Shown here piece by piece: positions 37,598 through 45,500 of a stretch of DNA of 64,000 bases. Where the stretch lies: the NCBI GenBank assembly GCA_021818105.1, contig JAKAFB010000006.1, positions 37,609-101,608 of the forward strand, given 5' to 3'. The DNA is from Acidobacteriota bacterium (GTDB taxonomy: Bacteria > Acidobacteriota > Terriglobia > Terriglobales > Acidobacteriaceae). Both the position numbers and the translations under genes were made by a program. Under the pieces are notes generated by a model that saw only the letters and a program-made list of their open reading frames with translations, made no database searches and had not been told where the DNA came from. Positions within the stretch are counted from its first letter, which is position 1, and each line of letters begins with the position of its first letter.

Positions 37598-39547
37598 CTA
37601 TGGCGCAGCCTGGGTGCCGCGCGCGATGCGCAGCATGGGAGAATGGCCTGCCATCTGCGGTCCGCTCACGACGTGCGGTGTCACGATGATGACAAGCGTG
37701 GCGTAGTTCAGCTGAAGGTCCTTGTTGCTCAGGTTGTTGAGTCCGGGGATTTCAGAGAGGCCGGGTGTGCCGCTGAGGGCCTGGCTTTCCTGTTTGTCGA
37801 GTTCGCTGACGAGGACAACGCCGGCACCCTCGCGCAGCGTGACTACACCGGAGAAGTTGCGGTTGCTGAGAACGGGAATACCGTTGATGGCAGGGCCTGC
37901 AAGCGCGGAAATCTTTAGGTCGAGGGAAAGAGCGACGTCGCCGTTTCGCATCACGGAAGGGGTGGCTTTGAGGGTCATGCCGAGGTCCTGATATTGGATC
38001 TGCGGCACGGTGGTCCCGGCGCCGGCATAGGATGCAAGGAGCGAGTTCAGGCTGGCGGAGGTGCCGGCGCTGGTCAATCCAGGAATGTTGATGCCGTTTG
38101 TAAACACGCCGGAGAAGGTCGAGGTCGTGATGGGATAGCGGAGGCCATCGCGCAGGGTACCTTCCTGACCGTCGCTGAGACGCACCTGCATCTGATCGAG
38201 GATGCGGGTGGCAGAGGAGTTTAGATTCAGGCTCAGCGTGGTGGGGCCGATGACCACGCCGGAGAGAGTGAGGCCGCCGCCAAAGAGAGCAATGCCATTG
38301 GAGAAGATGGAGCTTGGTATCTGACCAGCGGCGAGGAGGATGCCTAGGATGGCCAGCGTATCACCGGGAGATGCCAGGCCCGAAGAGATGATCTGCTGTA
38401 CGAGAGCCTGATTTGCGTTGAGGATGGACTGTTCTTCGGCGTAGACGTTGAAGGCGGTGATCTGCTGCGGGAACTGAAGGCCGGTGATGCGCGTGTTGGT
38501 GTTGGCCAGCTGAATTAAGCGTACATCAAGAAGGACCTGGCTGTGGCCGTCAAGCAAGTCGCGCAGCATGGTGTTGAAGGCATCCAGCGAACTGGCCGGG
38601 GCACGAACCGTGAGAGTGCCAAGACTGGGAGTGATTACGGCCTGCTGTGCATTGAAGGCGCCCTTGGCGATGTTGGCCACCGCGGTCATTTGATCGGCGC
38701 TCATGCCGGAGAGATAGACCGTTTCCACCTCGAGTCGCTCGAACTGCTGCCGGTTGAGATGTGTGTCGGTTGCGACGAGGGCGCGGTGAGCGTCAAGCGG
38801 AACCCAGAAGGAGTTGGTGGCCATGCCGAGGATGCGCGTGGCCTGTTGAAAGTCCACCTTGTCGAGATCGAAACGCACAGGCACAGCGGGAACGCTGGAG
38901 TCCAGTGTGGCCTCGACACCGTAGGCGCGGAAGACCTGCTGGATAAGCTGACGACGGTCGGTCCTGAGATGAAAGCTTTGCAGGCCGGACGCGAACTCGA
39001 CTTCTGGCACGGAATCGGCGGTGTCTGCGGCTTGATCATAGAGTGGCTGGGCAAGGTCTGCGGTGGCTTTGGCAGCAAGCCCCCTTAGATGTTCGGCGAC
39101 CTGTGGATTGCCGGGATCGAGCTGTTCCGCCTGCTGCAATGCTGCAAGAGCGGCAGTGGAATCATTATGAACCTGCGCCTTGGCGGCCTGCTGGATGAGC
39201 GAAACGACAAGATGGCTACGGGCGAGCCTGGCCGAGGCAGCGTAGTTTGCGTTGCCGGGATCAAGTTGGGCAGCCTGTTCGAAGTTCTGCATGGCCTCGG
39301 CGAACTGCTCGTTCTGGAACTGCTTACTGGCGAGAAGGAAGAGCCTTGTAGCGCGACGGCGGTCTTTCGCGCTGGCGGGCCTCTTTTGCGCAGGGGAAGG
39401 AGTTGAACCATGGCTAGCAGTGGCTGTCGTGGGCGCGGATTCTGCGGGCTGCGGGGGCTGCTGCGCCGCAGCCAGGCACACGGATGGGATGGAGCACGCC
39501 AGCAAAGCGGCGGCGATGCGCGGGGCGGCAGTGCGCTGCGCGATCAT
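37598..39547 (-). CDS. TPR-containing secretin (GspD/PilQ-like)
   Basis: A 649-residue exported protein with a signal peptide (about 1-27), an N-terminal tetratricopeptide-like region (about 60-170, FLLASKQFQNEQFAEAMQNF and NDSTAALAALQQAEQLDPGN in repeats), small N-domains, and a C-terminal secretin domain (about 330-640) with the closing TLVIIVTPHVVSG strand. It would form an outer-membrane ring. No general secretion or type IV pilus genes lie near it, so it is an orphan. Its ATG overlaps the stop of the HAD phosphatase gene by four bases. Confidence 0.85.
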   Translation of the reverse strand: MIAQRTAAPRIAAALLACSIPSVCLAAAQQPPQPAESAPTTATASHGSTPSPAQKRPASAKDRRRATRLFLLASKQFQNEQFAEAMQNFEQAAQLDPGNANYAASARLARSHLVVSLIQQAAKAQVHNDSTAALAALQQAEQLDPGNPQVAEHLRGLAAKATADLAQPLYDQAADTADSVPEVEFASGLQSFHLRTDRRQLIQQVFRAYGVEATLDSSVPAVPVRFDLDKVDFQQATRILGMATNSFWVPLDAHRALVATDTHLNRQQFERLEVETVYLSGMSADQMTAVANIAKGAFNAQQAVITPSLGTLTVRAPASSLDAFNTMLRDLLDGHSQVLLDVRLIQLANTNTRITGLQFPQQITAFNVYAEEQSILNANQALVQQIISSGLASPGDTLAILGILLAAGQIPSSIFSNGIALFGGGLTLSGVVIGPTTLSLNLNSSATRILDQMQVRLSDGQEGTLRDGLRYPITTSTFSGVFTNGINIPGLTSAGTSASLNSLLASYAGAGTTVPQIQYQDLGMTLKATPSVMRNGDVALSLDLKISALAGPAINGIPVLSNRNFSGVVTLREGAGVVLVSELDKQESQALSGTPGLSEIPGLNNLSNKDLQLNYATLVIIVTPHVVSGPQMAGHSPMLRIARGTQAAP

Positions 39548-40281
39548 GCTGTGCCTCGAGTGGCGTCAAGCAGGTGCGCCAAAGAGGAGACGCAGACTTC
39601 TGGCCGTGACTCGAGGAGCTCATCAAAGCTATAGTGGCCGGTGGCTACAGCAATCACGGGAAGATGGTTGGCATGCGCGGCGGTAATGTCGCGCGGCGTG
39701 TCTCCGACGACGCAGACGGTGGCGTGAGGACCTGCAATAGTGCGTGCCTTGTGTGCCGCGTGGCCAATCAGTTCCGAGCGAATGGGAAACTTGTCACTGA
39801 AACCGCCGAAGCGGAACCACTCACGCAGGCCGGCCTTCTCAATCTTGATCCAGCCAATCATCTCGAGATTGCCAGTGGCGACGCCGAGAATAGCGCGGCG
39901 CTGGGCGAGATGGCGCAAGGTGTCTTCGACGCCGGGCATGAGCACGGGCTGCAACTCATGGCGACGTTCGGCGACGTGGTTGCACATGGCGTCGAGAATG
40001 GCTTCGATCTGTGGTTCGAGAACCTTGGTGGGGATGCCGGCGCGGTTGCAGGCGTCGCGCAGGATGGCAGTGTCTGTGCTGCCGTGGATGACAACGCCGT
40101 CGAGGGAGATCTCAATGCCGGTGACGCGGCGGACGCTGCTGGCGACGGAGTCGAAGTGGACACGGTCACGGCTACGCAGCAGGGTGCCATCAATGTCAAA
40201 GAGATATGCGTTTTGCGCGTCCCAGGTAAAACCGGGCTGGATGGCAATGCGCGATGGATTGTCAATTTGCGAAGTGTGCAT
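39544..40281 (-). CDS. HAD superfamily phosphatase (phosphoglycolate phosphatase-like)
   Basis: A 245-residue soluble haloacid dehalogenase hydrolase. Motif I FDIDGTLL holds the nucleophilic Asp, followed by an alpha-helical cap (about 50-120), motif II in GVATGN and motif IV in VVGDTPRDITAAHANH. The substrate is probably a small sugar phosphate such as phosphoglycolate, but this is family-level inference. It sits 16 bases after the Fis-like gene and overlaps the secretin gene by four, inside the minus-strand run that begins with purC. Confidence 0.85.
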   Translation of the reverse strand: MHTSQIDNPSRIAIQPGFTWDAQNAYLFDIDGTLLRSRDRVHFDSVASSVRRVTGIEISLDGVVIHGSTDTAILRDACNRAGIPTKVLEPQIEAILDAMCNHVAERRHELQPVLMPGVEDTLRHLAQRRAILGVATGNLEMIGWIKIEKAGLREWFRFGGFSDKFPIRSELIGHAAHKARTIAGPHATVCVVGDTPRDITAAHANHLPVIAVATGHYSFDELLESRPEVCVSSLAHLLDATRGTA

Positions 40282-40297
40282 GCTTCAGGGAGCAGTA

Positions 40298-40585
40298 TCA
40301 GCCCTGGCGAAAGCCCTGGCGTATGGCTCCAAATACAGGACGTTCGCTGCGGGGCGGACGCTTGAGGCCGGTGCGCACTTCGGCGAGGCTGAGGCCCAGC
40401 TCAGCCATGGTACGGCTAAGGGTGTTGCGGTGGATGCCTAATTCTTCTGCGGCCTTGCACTGGTTACCCCGGTTGGCCACCAACACTTCGCGCAGATATT
40501 GTTTTTTGAACTCGCGTACGGCCTCGTCATAGCGAATGCCGCTGGAATGCATCTGAGTTACCAGGCTGTCCAGTTCTCGTTTCAC
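40298..40585 (-). CDS. Fis-type helix-turn-helix regulator, stand-alone
   Basis: A 95-residue protein consisting of little more than a Fis-family DNA-binding helix-turn-helix (about residues 38-62, NQCKAAEELGIHRNTLSRTM) plus a short N-terminal helix and basic tail. The frame is open to a GTG at 40627, but the GTG at 40585 has a purine-rich AGGGGACAGGGA upstream and better fits the domain. It lacks the sigma-54 or receiver domains usually fused to this motif. It lies between cvpA and the HAD gene and may regulate its own run of genes. Confidence 0.78.
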   Translation of the reverse strand: MKRELDSLVTQMHSSGIRYDEAVREFKKQYLREVLVANRGNQCKAAEELGIHRNTLSRTMAELGLSLAEVRTGLKRPPRSERPVFGAIRQGFRQG

Positions 40586-40645
40586 GTCCCTGTCCCCTTG
40601 CTCTATTAGCTTGCCACATTGGACCACAATCCTGCCCGAGAAAAT

Positions 40646-41191
40646 TCAGAGGCCGCCGTTTCTTGGATGCATCCAGTTGGGGGATGCTTCCTCGAGAGTC
40701 TTGAGATCCTTGCGGACGCGCTCGGCGAGCATGCGCGGGCTGAGGTGAGTGCTGAGGTGGCAGGCACCAAAGAAATACTTTGGGAGGCGCGACTCCGTCA
40801 ACCATTGCGCATCAGGATAGAACGCGACGGTTACCAGGATGCAGAGGGTAATGATGACCGCACCTTGAACCAGACCAAAGAGGGCGCCTGCGATACGGTC
40901 CAGGCAGCCGAGGCCAATGGTATGGACGGCTTTGGACAGCGCAGATCCGATGATGCCGGCGACGGCCGCGACGAGGACCGCGATGAGCAGAAAGGCAACT
41001 ACATTGGAAGTCTGGCCACTGTGGATGACACGCTTGAGCATGGCTCCGAGGGACTGGTAATTCCAGGCAGCCAGCACGAGACCGAGAACCAGGCCGCCCA
41101 AGGAGAAGACAGTGCGCAGAAAGCCCTGAGCGAAGCCGCCAATCAGAGCACCCACGAGGAGGGCCAATATAATCCAGTCGACAATGGTCAT
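40646..41191 (-). CDS. cvpA: CvpA family inner membrane protein
   Basis: A 181-residue protein with four transmembrane helices (about 4-25, 28-50, 63-88 and 103-125), starting with the typical VDWIILALLVGALIGGFAQGF. CvpA proteins are linked to colicin V production, purine biosynthesis loci and envelope maintenance; the biochemical role is not settled. Its position 12 bases after purC matches the well-known association with purine genes. The C-terminal about 50 residues are hydrophilic and probably cytosolic. Confidence 0.88.
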   Translation of the reverse strand: MTIVDWIILALLVGALIGGFAQGFLRTVFSLGGLVLGLVLAAWNYQSLGAMLKRVIHSGQTSNVVAFLLIAVLVAAVAGIIGSALSKAVHTIGLGCLDRIAGALFGLVQGAVIITLCILVTVAFYPDAQWLTESRLPKYFFGACHLSTHLSPRMLAERVRKDLKTLEEASPNWMHPRNGGL

Positions 41192-41203
41192 GTTGGAAGT
41201 TGC

Positions 41204-42103
41204 CTACTGCGCAAGGTGAAGTTCGCGGCCGGTGAGGCGGCGGAAGGCTTCGAGGTACTTGGCGAGTGTGCGCTCGACGACGTCATCGGGGAGTGCCGGT
41301 GCGGGCGCCTGCTTGTTCCAGTGGATGCTTTCCAGGTAGTCACGGACGAACTGCTTGTCAAAGGAAGGCTGTGGTCCACCGGGCTTCCATTCGGAGGACT
41401 CCCAGAAACGGGAAGAATCGGGCGTGATCACTTCGTCGGCGAGCACGATGGTGTTGTTGACAAGGCCGAACTCGAACTTGGTGTCTGCGAGGATGAGTCC
41501 GCAGGATTCTGCGTGTGCCGAGGCCTTGCGATAGATGGCCAGAGTGAGGCGACGCAGTTCATCGGCAACGTCAGGGCCAGCGATCTTTTGCGTTGCTTCG
41601 AAGGAGATGTTTTCGTCGTGGGAGCCGTCCTGGCTTTTGGTGGCGGGCGTGAAGACCGGCTCGGGAAGGCGGGAGCCATCCTTGAGGCCAGGGGGCAGTG
41701 GGATGCCACATACGGAGTGGCTGATTTGATACTCCTTCCAGCCGGAGCCGGCGAGAAAGCCGCGAGCAACGCACTCGAGGGGAAACATCTTTGCGCGTTT
41801 TACGAGCATTGAGCGGCCCTCGAGCTGGTCTGCGTAAGGATGCAGCGCGGGAGGGAACTCAGCGACGTTGGCTGTGATGAGGTGATTGGGGACGATGTCC
41901 GCGAGGAAATCAAACCAGAAGAGGGAGATCTGCGTGAGGATCTTGCCCTTGCCAGGGATGCCGGTGGCGAGGACATGGTCGAATGCAGAAATGCGATCAG
42001 TGGCGACGAGGAGAAGGTTATCGCCGATGGCGTAGAGATCGCGCACTTTGCCCCGTCCCAACAGCGGAGTGGAGCCCAGATTGGTGGTGAGAAGAGCAGT
42101 CAT
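41204..42103 (-). CDS. purC: SAICAR synthetase (phosphoribosylaminoimidazole-succinocarboxamide synthase)
   Basis: Catalyses the ATP-dependent joining of CAIR and aspartate in de novo purine synthesis. The 299-residue length is that of the longer PurC form. Family motifs are present in order: GRGKVRDLY, TDRISAFD, PLECVARGFLAGSGW, LADTKFEFG and DEVITPDSSRFW. It heads a minus-strand run with cvpA, the Fis-like gene, the HAD gene and the secretin gene, all within 60 bases of each other; upstream is the 447-base gap before smc. Confidence 0.97.
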   Translation of the reverse strand: MTALLTTNLGSTPLLGRGKVRDLYAIGDNLLLVATDRISAFDHVLATGIPGKGKILTQISLFWFDFLADIVPNHLITANVAEFPPALHPYADQLEGRSMLVKRAKMFPLECVARGFLAGSGWKEYQISHSVCGIPLPPGLKDGSRLPEPVFTPATKSQDGSHDENISFEATQKIAGPDVADELRRLTLAIYRKASAHAESCGLILADTKFEFGLVNNTIVLADEVITPDSSRFWESSEWKPGGPQPSFDKQFVRDYLESIHWNKQAPAPALPDDVVERTLAKYLEAFRRLTGRELHLAQ

Positions 42104-42235
42104 GGAAGGGACTTACCTCGGCTGTAACTGAATCTCCGATTTTCCGGCGTCCAGGGTTGTTTGTCAATGTGATGTGTGCGCGTGTGAGTGAGCAAATTAC
42201 GCAGGAAATACGGTGGTGAAAGCAGATTAAAGCGG

Positions 42236-42251
42236 TGTGATGACCGTCACA
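42236..42251. promoter_or_regulatory. Perfect CRP/FNR-family-like palindrome
   Basis: The sequence TGTGA-TGACCG-TCACA matches the CRP half-site palindrome TGTGA-N6-TCACA exactly. It overlaps the ATG (42240-42242) of the 47-codon frame and lies 133 bases upstream of the purC start on the other strand. If bound by a CRP-family protein it could activate the downstream plus-strand element from a later start, or block one; both are inference. Confidence 0.4.
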
Positions 42252-42383
42252 GCAATCCAGGATGAGATGCGCGACACTTTCCTTGTCAACATGGTTCGGA
42301 GGACACGTAAGAAAGTTCTCTTTGAGCCGGGCGACACGAGGCAGCAGTGGAAAGGGGAAGCCGCGGCTAGTCTCGTTCTATAG
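42240..42383 (+). CDS. Candidate 47-residue small protein
   Basis: An open frame from ATG 42240 to TAG 42381-42383, too short for routine gene calls. The product starts MTVTAIQDEM and includes a basic segment RRTRKKVLFEPGD; it has no hydrophobic helix, no cysteine and no motif I recognise. Roughly two thirds of its codons end in G or C, comparable to neighbouring genes. The upstream AAAGCGG is only a moderate ribosome binding site. The stop codon abuts a long hairpin and then a terminator. Coding is unproven; the interval could instead be the body of a small RNA. Confidence 0.4.
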   Translation: MTVTAIQDEMRDTFLVNMVRRTRKKVLFEPGDTRQQWKGEAAASLVL

Positions 42384-42501
42384 GGATCACCAGTAGCCGC
42401 GCGCTACCGACCTCCAGCGCCGGCTACTGGTCCCCGTCTTCATCTTGTGAAAGACAAGCGCCTCCGAAGCGAAGATATCCTTCGGAGGCGAATTTTTGTT
42501 T
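42383..42501 (+). ncRNA. Structured RNA element, possible small RNA or regulatory 3' end
   Basis: Three hairpins in a row on the plus strand. The first pairs GGGA (42383-42386) with TCCC (42431-42434), CCAGTAGCCG (42390-42399) with CGGCTACTGG (42421-42430) and GCGCT (42401-42405) with AGCGC (42416-42420), with bulges TCA and C, and displays the loop ACCGACCTCC, which is complementary to Shine-Dalgarno sequences. The second is CTTGT/ACAAG (42444-42458). The third is the terminator. I do not recognise it as 6S, SRP, tmRNA or RNase P RNA. Confidence 0.45.
42459..42501 (+). terminator. Intrinsic terminator
   Basis: CGCCTCCGAAG (42459-42469) pairs perfectly with CTTCGGAGGCG (42480-42490), an 11-base-pair stem with a ten-base loop, followed by AATTTTTGTTT. 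The T-tract lies on the plus-strand side only, so it ends a plus-strand transcript, although the annotated genes on both sides are minus strand. Confidence 0.8.
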
Positions 42502-42550
42502 AGGAGGGTGGGCGATCACACAGGAGTGCTGCCGGCGATCCTGACGATAA

Positions 42551-45500
42551 TCAGGCAGTAGCTCTTTGCTGCTCCTGCCCGCCGAGCTTGACGCTGACAA
42601 TTTTGGAGACACCGGGCTCCTGCATGGTGACACCGTAAATCATGTCCGCTGAGTGCATCATGCGCTTGGAGTGAGTAACGACGAGGAACTGAGTTTCCGC
42701 GCTGAGCGCATTGAGCAATTCGGTGAGCCTGCCGACGTTGGTTTCATCCAGCGGAGCATCCACTTCGTCGAGGATGCAGAAGGGGCTTGGCCGGTACTGG
42801 AAGATGCCCATGAGGAGGGCAAGGGCAGTGAGCGCCTTTTCACCACCGGAAAGCAGAAGCACATTCTGGAGTTTCTTGCCGGGCGGCGAGGCTACGATGT
42901 CGAGGCCGCTTTCCGCCTGATTTTCAGCGTCGATGATGCGCAGGAATGCCTGACCGCCCTGGAAGAGTCGGGCGAAGACGCGGCTAAAGTTTTCGTTGAT
43001 TTGCGCGAAGGCCTCATCGAACTTGGTGCGGGAGATCTGGTCGATTTCCCGGATGGTTTCTTGCGTATTCTCAATGGACTCGAGCAGGTCACGGCGCTGG
43101 GACTCAAGGAATCCATGGCGTTCTGCTGTTTCCTTGTACTCTTCGAGGGCCATCATGTTGACGGGTCCCATCTGCTCGATACGCTGCCGGAGCTGACGGC
43201 AGGTCTCCTCCTCGACAGTGAGCGCCTCATCGATGAGGTGGGTGATTTCGGTGTCTGCGCGGAGCGCGGCAGCTTCAACGTTGACCTCAGCGAGGCTGCT
43301 GGCTTCGAGGTGTTCAAGGTCGGAGCGAAGTTTGGCGATTTCGCTGGAGCGGTTGGCTCGGTCCTCGCGGATCTGGTCGAGAGAGGCGCGAGCGGCCTTT
43401 AGTTGCGCTTCAAGTGTGGCGAGCTGCTGGCGGAGTGCCTGTGCCTCAGCGGACATGGTGTGCGCCTGCGCGAGGGCCTCATCTTTTTGCGCGGCTAAAG
43501 TCTGCGCACGCTGTGCGAGCTCGGTGCTCTCACGGATGCGCTGTTCGCGCTCTGCTTCAGCGGCGGCGCGCTGCTGCTCAACGGTGAGCACGCGGCGCTC
43601 AAGATCGGCGTGGAGGCGGTCAATGCGCTGGAAGGCGGCCTCTGCACCGCGACGGCGCTCCTCAAGGCCAGCGAGCTCGGCTGTGACCTGCGCAGCTTCT
43701 TGCTGCAGGGCTTCGCGCTTCTGGCGGAGGGAGGCGAGCTGCGCCTGCTGTTCTTCTAGCGCAGCTTCGGCGGTGGCATGTTCGGCCTCAAGGCGCACGG
43801 CCTCTTCGCGTTTCTGTTCGATGATGGCGTGCTTGGCGTCGCGCGCATCCTTGTTGCGCGCGGCTTGTAGCATGTAGTCCTGCAAGCGGCGCTCGATGCG
43901 CTGCGTCTCCGCCTCCATCTGCTGGAGTGCTGCGCCCTGATTGGCGGCTTCACGCTCGGCGATGTGGCGGTCTTCGCTGCGAGCTTCAAGCTGGGCTGCG
44001 AGTTCCGCAATGGTGCGTGTGAGGGTGGCGGCTTCAGCCTCGGCCTGCGCCAGATCCTTTTCCAACCGGGCAAGGCGGGCGTCGAGTTCGCGCAGTTCAC
44101 GCTTGAGAGCGAGCGGGCCTTCGCTGGCGGGTTTGCCGCCGGTTACAGTGGCGTTGTGGAAGCACTCACCCTCAGGCGTGAGGAAGAAGGCATGCCTGTG
44201 CTCAGCGGCCAGGCGCTGCGCCTCTGCAGCATTGGGCGCGAGGTAACCGTCACGCAGCTTGGGAAGGATAGTTTCAAGCGAGCGACCAAAGCCATTGAGA
44301 ACGCGGATGGTATCTTTGAGCGGCGTAAGGCCGGGAAGATGGATGGGGTCAGAGTGGCCATTGCCTGCTCCGTTGTGCGCGGAATCCTCAGGATGGATGA
44401 GGAAGGTGGCGCGGCCTTCGACACCGGACTTGAGCAGACGAACGCCCTCCTCGGCAGCGCTCCAGCTCTTGACGACGACGTAATTGAGCTCATCGCGGAG
44501 AAACTCATCGACGACGCCCTCGTGGGAGTCGCTGACTTCTAAGAAGTCAGCGAGGGTACCGGCGGCGCCCTGCGCGAGCCCGCCAGGCTTGAGCAGGCGG
44601 CGAACCGTATCCGTGGCGTAGCTGTGGTCGCGGATGAGCGCGTCGAGCGAGTTACGTCGGCCAGTGGCAGTAGCATGCGCGCTGCGAAGCTCGTTTGATC
44701 GGATCCGGAGAGCCTCTTCTTCGGACCGGCGGGCCTGGAGACTTTCGCGCAGCGCAATGATCTCACCTTCGAGCTGCTTGAGTGATTCGCCGGCAGACTG
44801 AAAACGGAGCCTGGCTTGGCCGCTTTGCACGCCCATGTGTTCAAGTTCGTTGCGGGCCTGGCCCATTTCAGCATCGAGCCGCTCGGCCTCACGCTCCAAT
44901 ACGGCGAGGCTTTCTTCGGCCTGTGCGGTGCTGTTGCGCGCATTGCCTGCCTGGGTGAGCAGGTGCATGGCATGGCGGCGGGCGGACTCCAACTGACGCT
45001 CAGCGCTGAAGACTTCTTCAGCGGCGGCGCGAGCCTCCTGCTGGCGGGCCTCCACGCGCTGATGGAAGGCACGCGCCTCACTAGCGGCGGTTTCCAGGAA
45101 GCTCTGCTGCTGGGCGCGCTCTTCGGCGATGCCGGATAGCTGGGAGCGAGTCTGCTCAAGCTCGGCCGCGGCGGCAGCAAGGCGGGCCTCCAACTCGTGA
45201 ATGCGCTCGCCGTTGCTGCGTTCGCGGGAGGTGGCGCGCTCGAGCTCGACGGCAGCGGTGTTGGCACGGCTCTGTGCCTCCTGGCTCTCGCGATCCAGCT
45301 CATAGCCGCGCTCAGTGAGAGAGTGCTGGCTGGCCTCCTGTGACTCAATCTCAGCGGCCGAGATGTTGATGCGCTCCGTAAGGGCGGCCATCTCCTGCTC
45401 CAGGCGGGCCTGTTCGGAATCCATGGCGGCCATGCGGCTGGCCAGGACGACACGCAGACGGCTGCGGAGTTCATCGCGCACGGCGGCAAAGCGCTCGGCT

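Larger units (their letters stand above)
42104..42550. other. 447-base gap between purC and smc with plus-strand element
   Basis: The flanking genes are both on the minus strand, yet this gap holds a coherent plus-strand arrangement: a TGTGA-N6-TCACA palindrome, a 47-codon open frame, a long hairpin that begins at its stop codon and an intrinsic terminator with a T-tract. The parts are listed separately. The left 130 bases, before the palindrome, should contain the purC promoter and show nothing else I can name. Confidence 0.6.

Noticed and set aside
40619..41812. Long plus-strand open frame of 397 codons opposite cvpA and purC
   Set aside because: Acid-rich, low-complexity shadow of two clearly recognisable minus-strand genes; no motif or plausible ribosome binding site.
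42383..42501. Identity of the structured element as 6S, SRP, tmRNA or RNase P RNA
   Set aside because: None of the diagnostic sequences of those RNAs is present (for example GGAAGCAGC-like SRP loop or a tRNA-like domain).
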